Assembly (NCBI GenBank): GCA_019638235.1
Contig: JAHBUE010000001.1
Span: 2,218,492-2,282,491 of the forward strand
Direction of reading: 5' to 3'
Length of the DNA stretch: 64,000 nucleotides
From: Cyclobacteriaceae bacterium
GTDB taxonomy: Bacteria > Bacteroidota > Bacteroidia > Cytophagales > Cyclobacteriaceae
Positions 52,325 to 59,521 of the stretch are shown here, in pieces (the first letter of the stretch is position 1; each line of letters opens with the position of its first letter). The notes beneath the pieces were generated by a model. That model did no database searches. It saw nothing but the letters and a program-made list of their open reading frames with translations, and was not told the origin of the DNA. Position numbers and translations under genes: made by a program.

Positions 52325-53497
52325 ATGAAAGTAACGCATACCAAAAGCAACGTTATACAATACAACGAATACTACCCGTTTGGCTTGCAAACCAATACAA
52401 GCTGGACGAGAGAAAACGTTTATGGCAATGCTTATCTGTACAATGGCCCCGGTGAATTGAACAACACCACAAAGTGGTACGAAACCATGTTCCGGGGTTA
52501 TGATGCAGCGTTGGGCAGGTTTATGCAGGTTGACCCGATGGCTTCAGCGTATGCAATGTGGTCGCCTTATAATTACGGTGCGAACAATCCTGTGACATTT
52601 AACGATCCTACGGGCTTGTACCCCCAGTGGTACCCGGAATTTCCAGCCCCAGTAGGGTCTATTGAGGGAAGACTTTTCAAAGACCCTACCGATTATGGGT
52701 GGTACAATAGAGGTTCGGGGCATGGCCATAGCGGAGGAATGGGGCAAAGCATGAGCGCAGGAGATTTTATAGGGCAGGCTCTTTATGGTAATAATTCAGG
52801 GGGTACATGGAGCGATGGCTATGGCTACTTTTTTCAAAGTGATGCAGAAGCGGTAGGGTGGGCAGCGAATAATTTCAGCAGTTTCCAGGGAACCGAACCC
52901 AATGCTTATGCTATGCTTATGGGTATAGTACATAATAGATCTTGGGTACACGATAAGTATGAGTTCAATGTAACGAGCAGGAATGGGAGTAATGTTAGGT
53001 TTAAATATTTGGGTTATGGGCAAACAGGGCCTGATCCTTTCCGGAAAGTATTTGGTGTAATGTCCATAAACGGAAGGAATCAATTTGCATTTAGTTACAA
53101 TACTACTGACGAGTCAGGAAAGTATGTTGCAAATCTTGGAGGCGTACCGATTGGCTATGATTATAATCCAAGGACATTTGCAAAAACGAATCCCGTTATC
53201 CTTACAAAATCGTTAGACCTTTCAAGGTTTAACAATACAAGTGGAAAGCTTTACCCGAATTATTTGGTCGAAGCATTTAAGTGGGGTGATTTAACTGCGG
53301 CCTTTGGGCAGTATACTAAACAAGTTTGGGACTCATTTAAAAATGGACGCGGGCAAGTATGGGAGTTAAGACCAACCTACACAATTATTGGTAGTACTAC
53401 CTATGATATTACTACTTACAGATTTATAGCAACGATACCTTTCCAGCGTTCTAACATTACTTTTTTCGTTGACGTAATGGACTATACACCTAGATAA
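52325..53497 (+). CDS. Truncated Rhs core with variable tip (cassette 3, divergent core)
   Basis: 390 residues. The first 35 residues match the other cassettes, then the core belongs to another subtype (YNGPGELNNTTKWYETMFRG, LGRFMQVDPMASAYAMWSPY, NNPVTFNDPTGLYPQW). The tip from about residue 96 is long and soluble-looking, with Gly/Ser-rich (GHGHSGGMGQSMSAGDFIGQ) and beta-rich parts; no toxin motif is recognised. The upstream codons NWVYFDD of the other cassettes are replaced by NPVYFDD. The last base of its stop is the first of the next ATG. Confidence 0.83.
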   Translation: MKVTHTKSNVIQYNEYYPFGLQTNTSWTRENVYGNAYLYNGPGELNNTTKWYETMFRGYDAALGRFMQVDPMASAYAMWSPYNYGANNPVTFNDPTGLYPQWYPEFPAPVGSIEGRLFKDPTDYGWYNRGSGHGHSGGMGQSMSAGDFIGQALYGNNSGGTWSDGYGYFFQSDAEAVGWAANNFSSFQGTEPNAYAMLMGIVHNRSWVHDKYEFNVTSRNGSNVRFKYLGYGQTGPDPFRKVFGVMSINGRNQFAFSYNTTDESGKYVANLGGVPIGYDYNPRTFAKTNPVILTKSLDLSRFNNTSGKLYPNYLVEAFKWGDLTAAFGQYTKQVWDSFKNGRGQVWELRPTYTIIGSTTYDITTYRFIATIPFQRSNITFFVDVMDYTPR

Positions 53498-53919
53498 TGA
53501 AAAAGACAGTATTATTCCTTCTGTTGAGTTTAGCTGTTTCTTGCAAGGAAACTAAAAAGTCTGTTGATCTATACCTAGTATTTGATAATTGTGATAGATT
53601 GAGTGCCCAAGTTAAAGTGCTGAACAATGATTCAGAAATAGGATTTGTTCGAAATGTCCATTGGGGTGGAACAAAAATTGTAGCGGAACTCGAGCTGAAT
53701 GATAAGATCAAAATTCCGATAGGATCCACGTTCGGTTTGAAGGAAGATTTTTTAGGGAGCCAACGCATTGAGGCTACTTTTTCCGATAAGACCGATTACT
53801 ATCAAACCGGAGACACCGTTGCAAGCCAAGTTATAAGTGAAGTGCTGATTGATAAAACAATGAATGTGGATTCGGTACTTAAAGCGAACAATGTGGATTC
53901 ACTGTTGCGATTGTACTAA
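53497..53919 (+). CDS. MCE/MlaD-like small lipoprotein of cassette 3
   Basis: 140 residues with a lipoprotein signal (KKTVLFLLLSLAVSC). The middle resembles an MCE/MlaD domain: SEIGFVRNVHWGGTKIVAEL, LNDKIKIPIGSTFGLKEDFL, GSQRIEATF follow the G-x-V-x-x-I ... IPxxS ... GLLGxxxI pattern of that fold. MCE proteins move lipids; a lone, lipidated one after an Rhs tip is unexpected and could instead be an immunity protein on that fold. The gene overlaps both neighbours by one base. Confidence 0.65.
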   Translation: MKKTVLFLLLSLAVSCKETKKSVDLYLVFDNCDRLSAQVKVLNNDSEIGFVRNVHWGGTKIVAELELNDKIKIPIGSTFGLKEDFLGSQRIEATFSDKTDYYQTGDTVASQVISEVLIDKTMNVDSVLKANNVDSLLRLY

Positions 53920-54335
53920 TGAGTGATAATTTGAAAAGGGTAATAATCATTTTCATCACATTACTGTCCTTTTTGTTGTTGATGAATGCTTTTCAATCAA
54001 TACTCATTCAAATTGTTATTGAGCTAAGCAAGCCGAAAAGGGATGATCTCGCTTTAGCGATGTACCTTCACTCCAGATACTGGTTTTTAATAACCTATGT
54101 TTTGAGTGTTACCTTTTCTGTAGTTGCCATGTCCATTTTATCTAAGGGAGGTTCATCTCACCGAAATATTTCCTTTATAGTAGGGTCTGTGTTATTTTTC
54201 ATCCTTATCAACTTGCCAGTATATTATTCTTTAAAGCACTGGGGGCTTTGGGAGAAAGCCTACCTAAATGGGATAAGAGATATACTTGTTAGTGTAGTGC
54301 TATTCAAAGGCACAGAGAAACTGTTTAGAGTGTAG
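53919..54335 (+). CDS. Small membrane protein of cassette 3
   Basis: 138 residues, four probable membrane segments (VIIIFITLLSFLLLMNAFQS, FLITYVLSVTFSVVAMSIL, ISFIVGSVLFFILINLPVYY, ILVSVVLFKG). Start overlaps the lipoprotein stop (TAATG type). No family recognised. With the lipoprotein it forms the accessory pair of cassette 3. Confidence 0.65.
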   Translation: MSDNLKRVIIIFITLLSFLLLMNAFQSILIQIVIELSKPKRDDLALAMYLHSRYWFLITYVLSVTFSVVAMSILSKGGSSHRNISFIVGSVLFFILINLPVYYSLKHWGLWEKAYLNGIRDILVSVVLFKGTEKLFRV

Positions 54336-54352
54336 AGCTAAGAGTCAAATTA

Positions 54353-54402
54353 AGTAATGCATTACTTTATCAGGTGGAGTTGTTTTAAAGAGCTAAGTGA
54401 TT
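54353..54402 (+). repeat. Cassette junction repeat, copy 3
   Basis: Reads AATGCATTACTTTATCAGG, TGGAGTTGTTTTAAAGAGC and TAAGTGATTGATG; slightly more divergent than the others. Confidence 0.8.
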
Positions 54403-55594
54403 GATGATTGAGAAAAGAAGTTACGAGAACGAAAGCAACAACTGGGTGTATTTTGATGATATGAAAGTAACGCATACCAAGAGCAACGTTATACAATACA
54501 ACGAATACTACCCTTTTGGTTTGCAAACCTCAGCCAGTTGGACGAGAGAAAACCACAGCAATAATTATTTGTATAATGAAGGCAGCGAACTGAACAGCAC
54601 CACGGGCTGGTATGAAATGTTTTACAGGGGCTACGATGCCGCGCTGGGCAGGATGTTCGAGGTTGACCCATTTGCTTCCGACTTTGTTTCATTAAGTCCT
54701 TACCATTATGTAGGCAACAACCCTGCTTTACTAACCGACCCGAGCGGAGGTTCCACGCCTGAACTGCGTGAGTTAACAGCCATGATAAATACTCCGGGCT
54801 TCTTTGATGTTTGGATACCGGGCAATGGAATTTTCGGGCATGTGGGGCCGGGATCGGGGCATCATTGGAGTGACAATATAGCCCGAGGTGATGAGGCTCA
54901 GCAGCAGCGTGATTATTTCTTACTAAGTGGTTCGGCTTTTGAGGCAAAGTATGGCGTTTATAGAGGAGATGTAATGTTTCGAAATGGACAAGCAGGCTAT
55001 TACCAGTCGGCCAATACCGCAACTTACGGTGGATACACAACAGATAAAGACGGTACCAGGAATTTTAATAACGATATAGTTGTTGGAATGAGATTTGTTC
55101 CTTTGCAACAAACCGGAGGATGCCCTCCGAACGTTGATTGCGATTATATTAATAGAGCAGCGAAGGATGGGTTATTGGCCAATATAGTTGGGACTGCTGA
55201 AATTGGGTATGGTCTGTGGGAATCAGATTACAATCATGCTAGAGTTACACTAATGTATTCTAAGTCAATAAAAGGTGTGGGGTTAGGGCTATCGGCTGCA
55301 AACTCAGCGATAGGAGGTGCGCAGATTTATAACCAAAGGAAAAATGGCCAACCAGTTAACCCTATTGATGTAGCGCAGCTTAGTGTTGGATCAGTGGGAT
55401 TGTTTGCATCTGCTTTGAATTATGTAGGAATCGGTACTAGGTTAACGGGAACAATCGCTGCTTCTGCCGGAATCTTTGGTATGGTTTTATCTATTCCAAG
55501 TAGTTGGTACAATGTCTATAAGGGTGCATATGAAATGCAATATATGTCAACTCCATATTATCCAAGTGATTCTGAAATTTTTGGAGGAAACTAA
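54401..55594 (+). CDS. Truncated Rhs core with variable tip (cassette 4)
   Basis: 397 residues. The frame from 54401 includes the upstream core piece SYENESNNWVYFDDMKVTHT; the core runs to about residue 158 (GSGHHWSDNIARGDEAQQQR shares the last stretch with cassette 1). The tip has NCDYINRAAKDG-like and hydrophobic Gly/Ala-rich segments (KGVGLGLSAANSAIGGAQIY, TGTIAASAGIFGMVLSIPSS) followed by a short polar tail. Such ends suggest insertion into membranes. It is followed 3 bp later by a small membrane gene. Confidence 0.85.
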   Translation: MMIEKRSYENESNNWVYFDDMKVTHTKSNVIQYNEYYPFGLQTSASWTRENHSNNYLYNEGSELNSTTGWYEMFYRGYDAALGRMFEVDPFASDFVSLSPYHYVGNNPALLTDPSGGSTPELRELTAMINTPGFFDVWIPGNGIFGHVGPGSGHHWSDNIARGDEAQQQRDYFLLSGSAFEAKYGVYRGDVMFRNGQAGYYQSANTATYGGYTTDKDGTRNFNNDIVVGMRFVPLQQTGGCPPNVDCDYINRAAKDGLLANIVGTAEIGYGLWESDYNHARVTLMYSKSIKGVGLGLSAANSAIGGAQIYNQRKNGQPVNPIDVAQLSVGSVGLFASALNYVGIGTRLTGTIAASAGIFGMVLSIPSSWYNVYKGAYEMQYMSTPYYPSDSEIFGGN

Positions 55595-55597
55595 GTT

Positions 55598-55966
55598 ATG
55601 CGATTGTATTATTTGATTTGGGTTGACTGTCTTTTAAGGTTAAAGAGCCAACCTGATAATAAGAGTAATTGGCAAGTGCTGGGAATGATATTTATGACAA
55701 TAACAATGGCTGTTGATTTTCTGTTCATAATGATGATTTTACAAGAGGTTATACTGGATTATTATTTTTATGAACTCGATATTCCAATAATTCCGCGAGA
55801 GATTGGCAACCCAATAAGTTTTATCATTCTCTTTGCGGGGCCACCTTTACTAATAAACTATTTTCTGATTTTTAGAAATCGCAGGTATGAAAAATTGATT
55901 GAAAAGTACAAGTATTATGAAGGTAAATTGTTCGTAGCCTTTATGGCAATTGGAGTCATGCTGTAA
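55598..55966 (+). CDS. Small membrane protein of cassette 4 (possible immunity)
   Basis: 122 residues with three to four membrane segments (MIFMTITMAVDFLFIMMILQ, ISFIILFAGPPLLINYFLIF, LFVAFMAIGVML). Same plan as 57485-57865: an aromatic N-terminus, paired helices, then a N-x-x-L ... YEKLIEKY block. Its last codons (GTCATGCTGTAA) lie inside the next junction repeat, so recombination at that repeat leaves the gene end intact. Confidence 0.7.
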   Translation: MRLYYLIWVDCLLRLKSQPDNKSNWQVLGMIFMTITMAVDFLFIMMILQEVILDYYFYELDIPIIPREIGNPISFIILFAGPPLLINYFLIFRNRRYEKLIEKYKYYEGKLFVAFMAIGVML

Positions 55967-56006
55967 TTTATCAGGTAGAGCTAATTTAAAGAACTAAATA
56001 ATTGAT
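55952..56006 (+). repeat. Cassette junction repeat, copy 4
   Basis: Reads AGTCATGCTGTAATTTATCA, GGTAGAGCTAATTTAAAGA and ACTAAATAATTGATAA. It contains the stop codon of the preceding small gene. Confidence 0.85.
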
Positions 56007-56085
56007 AACCAGAGATATTATAAAAGGCAGTGGCACAAAAAGGCAAGTATAATACCCCGGTCATTTTTATTTTAAGGGCTTACCG

Positions 56086-57482
56086 TTGAAATTACAAGGT
56101 ATTTTCAACCTTCGTGCTGTAAGTTATCAGATGGAATGTAAGTGTAACGTGCTGGACATGGGCTGGCAGCCCGTAACCACAGCCAGCAGCTGGAACAAGG
56201 CCAAAGTAAGCTTTGCGCCCATACCCATAAAGGAAGAAGGCTACATGTTTGTATATTTGAGTTACGAGAACGAAAGCAACAACTGGGTGTATTTTGATGA
56301 CATGAAAGTAACGCATACCAAAAGCAACGTTATACAGTACAACGAATATTACCCGTTTGGCTTGCAAACCAATACAAACTGGACAAGAGAAAACACGTAT
56401 GGGAATGCTTACTTATATAATGAAAAGGCAGCGAGCTGAACAGTACAACCGGCTGGTATGAAATGTTCTACCGGGGCTATGATGCCGCGTTGGGCAGGAT
56501 GTTTGAAGTAGATCCGTTTGCTTCCGATTTTGTTTCATTAAGTCCTTACCATTATGTAGGCAACAACCCTGCATTATTAACCGACCCGAGCGGAGGCTCA
56601 ACGCCTGAATTGCGCGAGTTAACAGCCATGATAAATACCCCGGGCTTCTTTGATGTTTGGATACCGGGCAATGGAGTTTTTGGGCATGTGGGGCCGGGTT
56701 CGGGCAACCATTGGAGTGATCAGTACCGAATTATGGAAGGAAATTTTGCTTTAATGTCGCGCAATACATTTCAAAACTATTATGGTGTTAATTTAAATAG
56801 TACTGAAGGCAGGTGGGCCATGGCACAGGCGTTATCTGTTGCACCTACCGAAAATGAGTTTCAGCAGATAGCCGGTGCGATGGGTTTGAGTGTTGCAGGA
56901 ATGAGTAATGGCACTGCCTGGCTTAATGTGGTTTATGAACCCGCTCTTTATGCGGGTGGCCTGGAAGCAGAAAATCAAATTGCCATGGGTACGTATGGGA
57001 TAATTGAAGTGGCGTTGGGTGGGAGAAATGGGTACGATGTAATACAAGCAGGAATGGGCACAGATGTGTCTTTATATTTGTTATCTGTCGCCTCGTATGC
57101 TGGCGGGGTGTATGAAGATGTGAGAGCAGGCCAAATTGCCAAACAGACTAAATCTATGCTTGATGAATATCAATCGATCAGGAATTTTAACAAAGGCTAT
57201 AAAACAGGCCGACAAGCAACCTTAGCAAGCAATATAATCAAGAATGTGAACACTCTTGATGCAATGAAACTGGCTTCTAAAAGAATGATTGGTGTTGGAA
57301 CTGTTATAGGTTTGTTAGACGTAGCGAATTCAAGACCAGAAGAACGAATGGGAAAATTGGGATGGGTTGCAGCGGACGCAGTAATGGCTGGTATAGGCTT
57401 AACAGGGTGGGGAGCTCCAATTGCAGGCGTTTATTTTCTTGGAAGATTTGCTTATGGTATCTACGAAATGACAAGTGAATAA
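56086..57482 (+). pseudogene. Truncated Rhs core with variable tip, frameshifted (cassette 5)
   Basis: The longest core: from 56086 it encodes VLDMGWQPVTTASSWNKAKV, IKEEGYMFVYLSYENESNNW then the usual VYFDDMKVTHT block. At about 56424 the sequence reads AATGAAAAGGCAGCGAG where other copies have AATGAAGGCAGCGAG; the extra two A bases end frame one at 56439 (YNEKAAS), while the rest of the core and the tip continue in another frame at 56463-57482. The tip is Gly/Ala-rich near its end (RMIGVGTVIGLLDVANSRPE, WVAADAVMAGIGLTGWGAP). Unless slippage restores the frame, the module is inactive. Confidence 0.85.
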
Positions 57483-57484
57483 TT

Positions 57485-57865
57485 ATGAGTAAGATCAAAT
57501 ATTTCTATTACTATATTTTCTTTAATGCCTATTGGTCGAGTTTTGATATGGGTGAAAGATCAGTACCCCGACAGAATGCTGTATTATATATGATGATTAT
57601 TAAAGTTTTCTTTATAAGTGGAATTTTATTCTTAGTTGAAAAATTGGGAGTGCCATTTAATATAATGTATGCTTTAATTATTGGTGTCACACTTATCCTG
57701 ATTTTGAATCGACTTTTGCTAAGTGAAAATTCTTTTAATGAAAAATTTGATGAATACTCATTTTTAAAGGGTGTAAGTAAGGCAAAAAGAATGATGCTCT
57801 TTTGGGGACTATTCGGAATCTCCACAATGCTAAACATCGTTGGGGTTTACCTTTCTTCAAAATGA
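57485..57865 (+). CDS. Small membrane protein of cassette 5 (possible immunity)
   Basis: 126 residues, starting 2 bp after the Rhs stop. N-terminus KIKYFYYYIFFNAYWSSFDM, then membrane helices (MMIIKVFFISGILFLVEKL, IMYALIIGVTLILILNRLLL, MLFWGLFGISTMLNIVGVYL). It is of the same type as 55598-55966 and clearly paralogous to the truncated copy that follows. Confidence 0.72.
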   Translation: MSKIKYFYYYIFFNAYWSSFDMGERSVPRQNAVLYMMIIKVFFISGILFLVEKLGVPFNIMYALIIGVTLILILNRLLLSENSFNEKFDEYSFLKGVSKAKRMMLFWGLFGISTMLNIVGVYLSSK

Positions 57866-57990
57866 GGAAGTTTTATTATTACGTTTTTACGTGTGCGTAT
57901 TGGGTTTTCATAAAGGATTTAAAAGAGAATTCAGCGCCTCAAGAGTATGCATTTTTGTTTGTATCTATTATTAGTGCGCTCTTGCTTTAG
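57862..57990 (+). pseudogene. Truncated paralogue of the cassette 5 membrane protein
   Basis: 42 codons: MRKFYYYVFTCAYWVFIKDL, KENSAPQEYAFLFVSIISAL. This aligns with the N-terminal third of the preceding protein (YYYIFFNAYW ... SVPRQNAVLYMMIIKVFF). The ATG overlaps the stop of that gene (ATGA). The frame is cut off where the palindromic repeat tract begins at 57991, so the rest was lost. Confidence 0.7.
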
Positions 57991-58019
57991 CCGTTGTTTG
58001 TGTTCGCACACCAGCCGCC

Positions 58020-58045
58020 CACGTTGGTGTTTTTTCACCAACGTG
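58020..58045. repeat. Perfect hairpin with CGTTGGTG/CACCAACG core
   Basis: CACGTTGGTG, six T, CACCAACGTG. It shares its stem core with the dispersed repeats at 26236 and 48378 and marks the right side of the cassette array. Confidence 0.8.
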
Positions 58046-58132
58046 CGAGACGGAAGAAGATAACAGGTTAAAAAATAAAAATGGAGGTGAATTATTATTT
58101 TAATCAGGGAGCAGGAGTGAACCCTCCGATAT

Positions 58133-58263
58133 GGCGCAAGCATCCGCTTGTGCCAATGAAAGCAGATGAGGTTTTTGTTTGTAGCACAAGAGATTATGCC
58201 GGCAGAAAAGGATTGCTCGAAATATATTTTATTGGATAAGGGGTACAAGCGGACGCTTGCGCC
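58133..58263. repeat. Pair of inverted REP-like hairpins
   Basis: Left hairpin GGCGCAAGCATCCGCTTGTG (58133-58154) and right hairpin TACAAGCGGACGCTTGCGCC (58244-58263) are reverse complements of each other with few differences, about 90 bp apart; each is itself a palindrome with a short loop. No transposase is adjacent. A 52-codon frame across them (58081-58239) is not supported as a gene. Confidence 0.78.
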
Positions 58264-58291
58264 AGTAGGGGTAGTTGCGTCACACGTCTCT

Positions 58292-58738
58292 TTATCCTTG
58301 CTCTACCCAAAAGTCAGTCACCGTGCTGTCTTGTCCGAGTTTAATTATTAAGAAGTTCGGGTCAATTGTCGACCAACCAACAGGATATCTCATTATTGTG
58401 TCGGGCTGGCTAAACTTACTGTGCCATGCATTGAACTTCTCTATTCCAATTGAGTCTATCTTTGAAACTGAGTCGGGAACTTGAAGTTCTTTTGGTAGTC
58501 TGTACTCAATTTTCTCCATGTATGGTTGGCCTAACAATATTATTATTGAGTCCCTTTGCATTCCAGGTCTCAAGTAGTTTTTTATCAAGTCCTTGGTCAT
58601 TCTCGACCGTGGGTTGTATTGGTCCGAAATGTCGTTGTTAGATAACCAAACGTCTTTGTCGAATGTGTCCGAGTTATAGTTAGTCGAACAACTGTCCAGC
58701 GTTAATGTAAAACCAAGTATTAAAATTATAAGTCTCAT
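58292..58738 (-). CDS. Small lipoprotein, BamE/SmpA-like pattern
   Basis: 148 residues on the minus strand. Lipoprotein signal (LIILILGFTLTLDSC). The segment MTKDLIKNYLRPGMQRDSII, then ILLGQPYMEKIEY resembles the helix-turn of the SmpA/OmlA (BamE) fold, where R-x-G-M-x-x-x-x-V-x-x-x-L-G-x-P is characteristic. Not the housekeeping BamE by context; such small folds are also used as immunity-type proteins. Opposite in direction to the cassette array. Confidence 0.7.
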   Translation of the reverse strand: MRLIILILGFTLTLDSCSTNYNSDTFDKDVWLSNNDISDQYNPRSRMTKDLIKNYLRPGMQRDSIIILLGQPYMEKIEYRLPKELQVPDSVSKIDSIGIEKFNAWHSKFSQPDTIMRYPVGWSTIDPNFLIIKLGQDSTVTDFWVEQG

Positions 58739-59012
58739 TGTTCACTTGTCGATCGATAGCAATTACCCACAACTAGTGGCTATGTCTGACAAATCTACAC
58801 AAATCCCCCATTTTTGGGCGTATATGTCTGTATTTGTGAGACCTATTTCTGCCGTTGCCGGTGTTGTGTGCAGGGTTAGTGCGCAGGATCACCGGCAACA
58901 ATTGCTCACGCTTTCTCTTTCTATCAAAGGGCTATCGGGTAAAGAGGCGAGCCCAGTTGAGGTCTGGCCAAAGGCCTGACCCTTCAGCCAGAGTTTTCAT
59001 GAAGCCCATAAA
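58739..59012. other. Intergenic region with inverted repeat
   Basis: No supported gene. It contains an inverted repeat GTTGCCGGTG ... CACCGGCAAC around 58853-58897 and a spurious 77-codon frame. It separates the island from the H1-like gene. Confidence 0.5.
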
Positions 59013-59042
59013 AAAACCCTGATACATACCAGGGTCTTTTTT
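59013..59042 (-). terminator. Intrinsic terminator of the H1-like gene
   Basis: Stem ACCCTG (59016-59021) and CAGGGT (59030-59035), with an A run on the plus-strand left side giving U residues in the minus-strand transcript. It lies 24 bp past the stop. Confidence 0.75.
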
Positions 59043-59065
59043 CCTTTTGATGGTTTTTCGGGAGA

Positions 59066-59443
59066 TTAATTTCCTGAACCACTGTTGTCCGTGTCGAACA
59101 AGGAAGGAGTGGATGAAGGAGCCGGTGCAGGCTCTGGAGCCAGTACAGGCTTAACAGCTTCAACAACTTTCTTCTTTGCCTTTACCGCTTTTTTCTTAAC
59201 GGTAGTTGCCGCTTTCTTCGCTTTGGAAACTGTCTTCCGGGCAACCTTCTTGGCTTTGGAAGCCGTTTTACGGGCAACTTTCTTCGCTTTAGAGGCCGTT
59301 CTTTTAACGGCTTTCTTCACCTTTTTAGCAGCCTTCTTTGTTTTTTTGGCAACTTTTCTGGCGGCTTTTTTCACCGACTTCTTAGCTGCTTTTACTTTTT
59401 TCTTAGCAGCCCTTTTCACTTGTTTTACTTTCTTTTTAGCCAT
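59066..59443 (-). CDS. Histone H1-like Lys/Ala-rich DNA-binding protein
   Basis: 125 residues. From residue 2 to about 97 it is almost entirely Lys, Ala, Val, Arg and Thr in KKAAKK, KKVARKTASKA repeats, including three tandem copies of a TASKAKKVARK-like unit. The last 27 residues are neutral to acidic and Pro/Ser-rich (APEPAPAPSSTPSLFD). It resembles chlamydial Hc1/Hc2 and the C-terminal domain of eukaryotic H1; such proteins compact or bridge DNA. Its composition matches the tails on aconitase and TopA in the same window. Confidence 0.87.
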   Translation of the reverse strand: MAKKKVKQVKRAAKKKVKAAKKSVKKAARKVAKKTKKAAKKVKKAVKRTASKAKKVARKTASKAKKVARKTVSKAKKAATTVKKKAVKAKKKVVEAVKPVLAPEPAPAPSSTPSLFDTDNSGSGN

Positions 59444-59521
59444 AGCAATTTTGAATTTGTGTTTAACTCCGAAAAGTTAAGTATTCTTTATGATTCAAAA
59501 GTTCACAAGCACAAAAAATTT

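Noticed and set aside
48960..57990. Assembly artefact from repeated Rhs cores
   Set aside because: Cores differ by many substitutions, the tips and partner genes are all distinct, and the junctions are consistent; not excluded without reads, but not the simplest reading.
58081..58239. 52-codon frame beginning MEVNYYFNQGAG
   Set aside because: It reads through a REP-like hairpin, which indicates non-coding repeat sequence.
58746..58979. 77-codon plus-strand frame
   Set aside because: Composition is unlike neighbours, it spans an inverted repeat, and no domain is visible.
59085..59480. Plus-strand frame resembling a membrane protein
   Set aside because: Antisense shadow of the H1-like gene for the same compositional reason.
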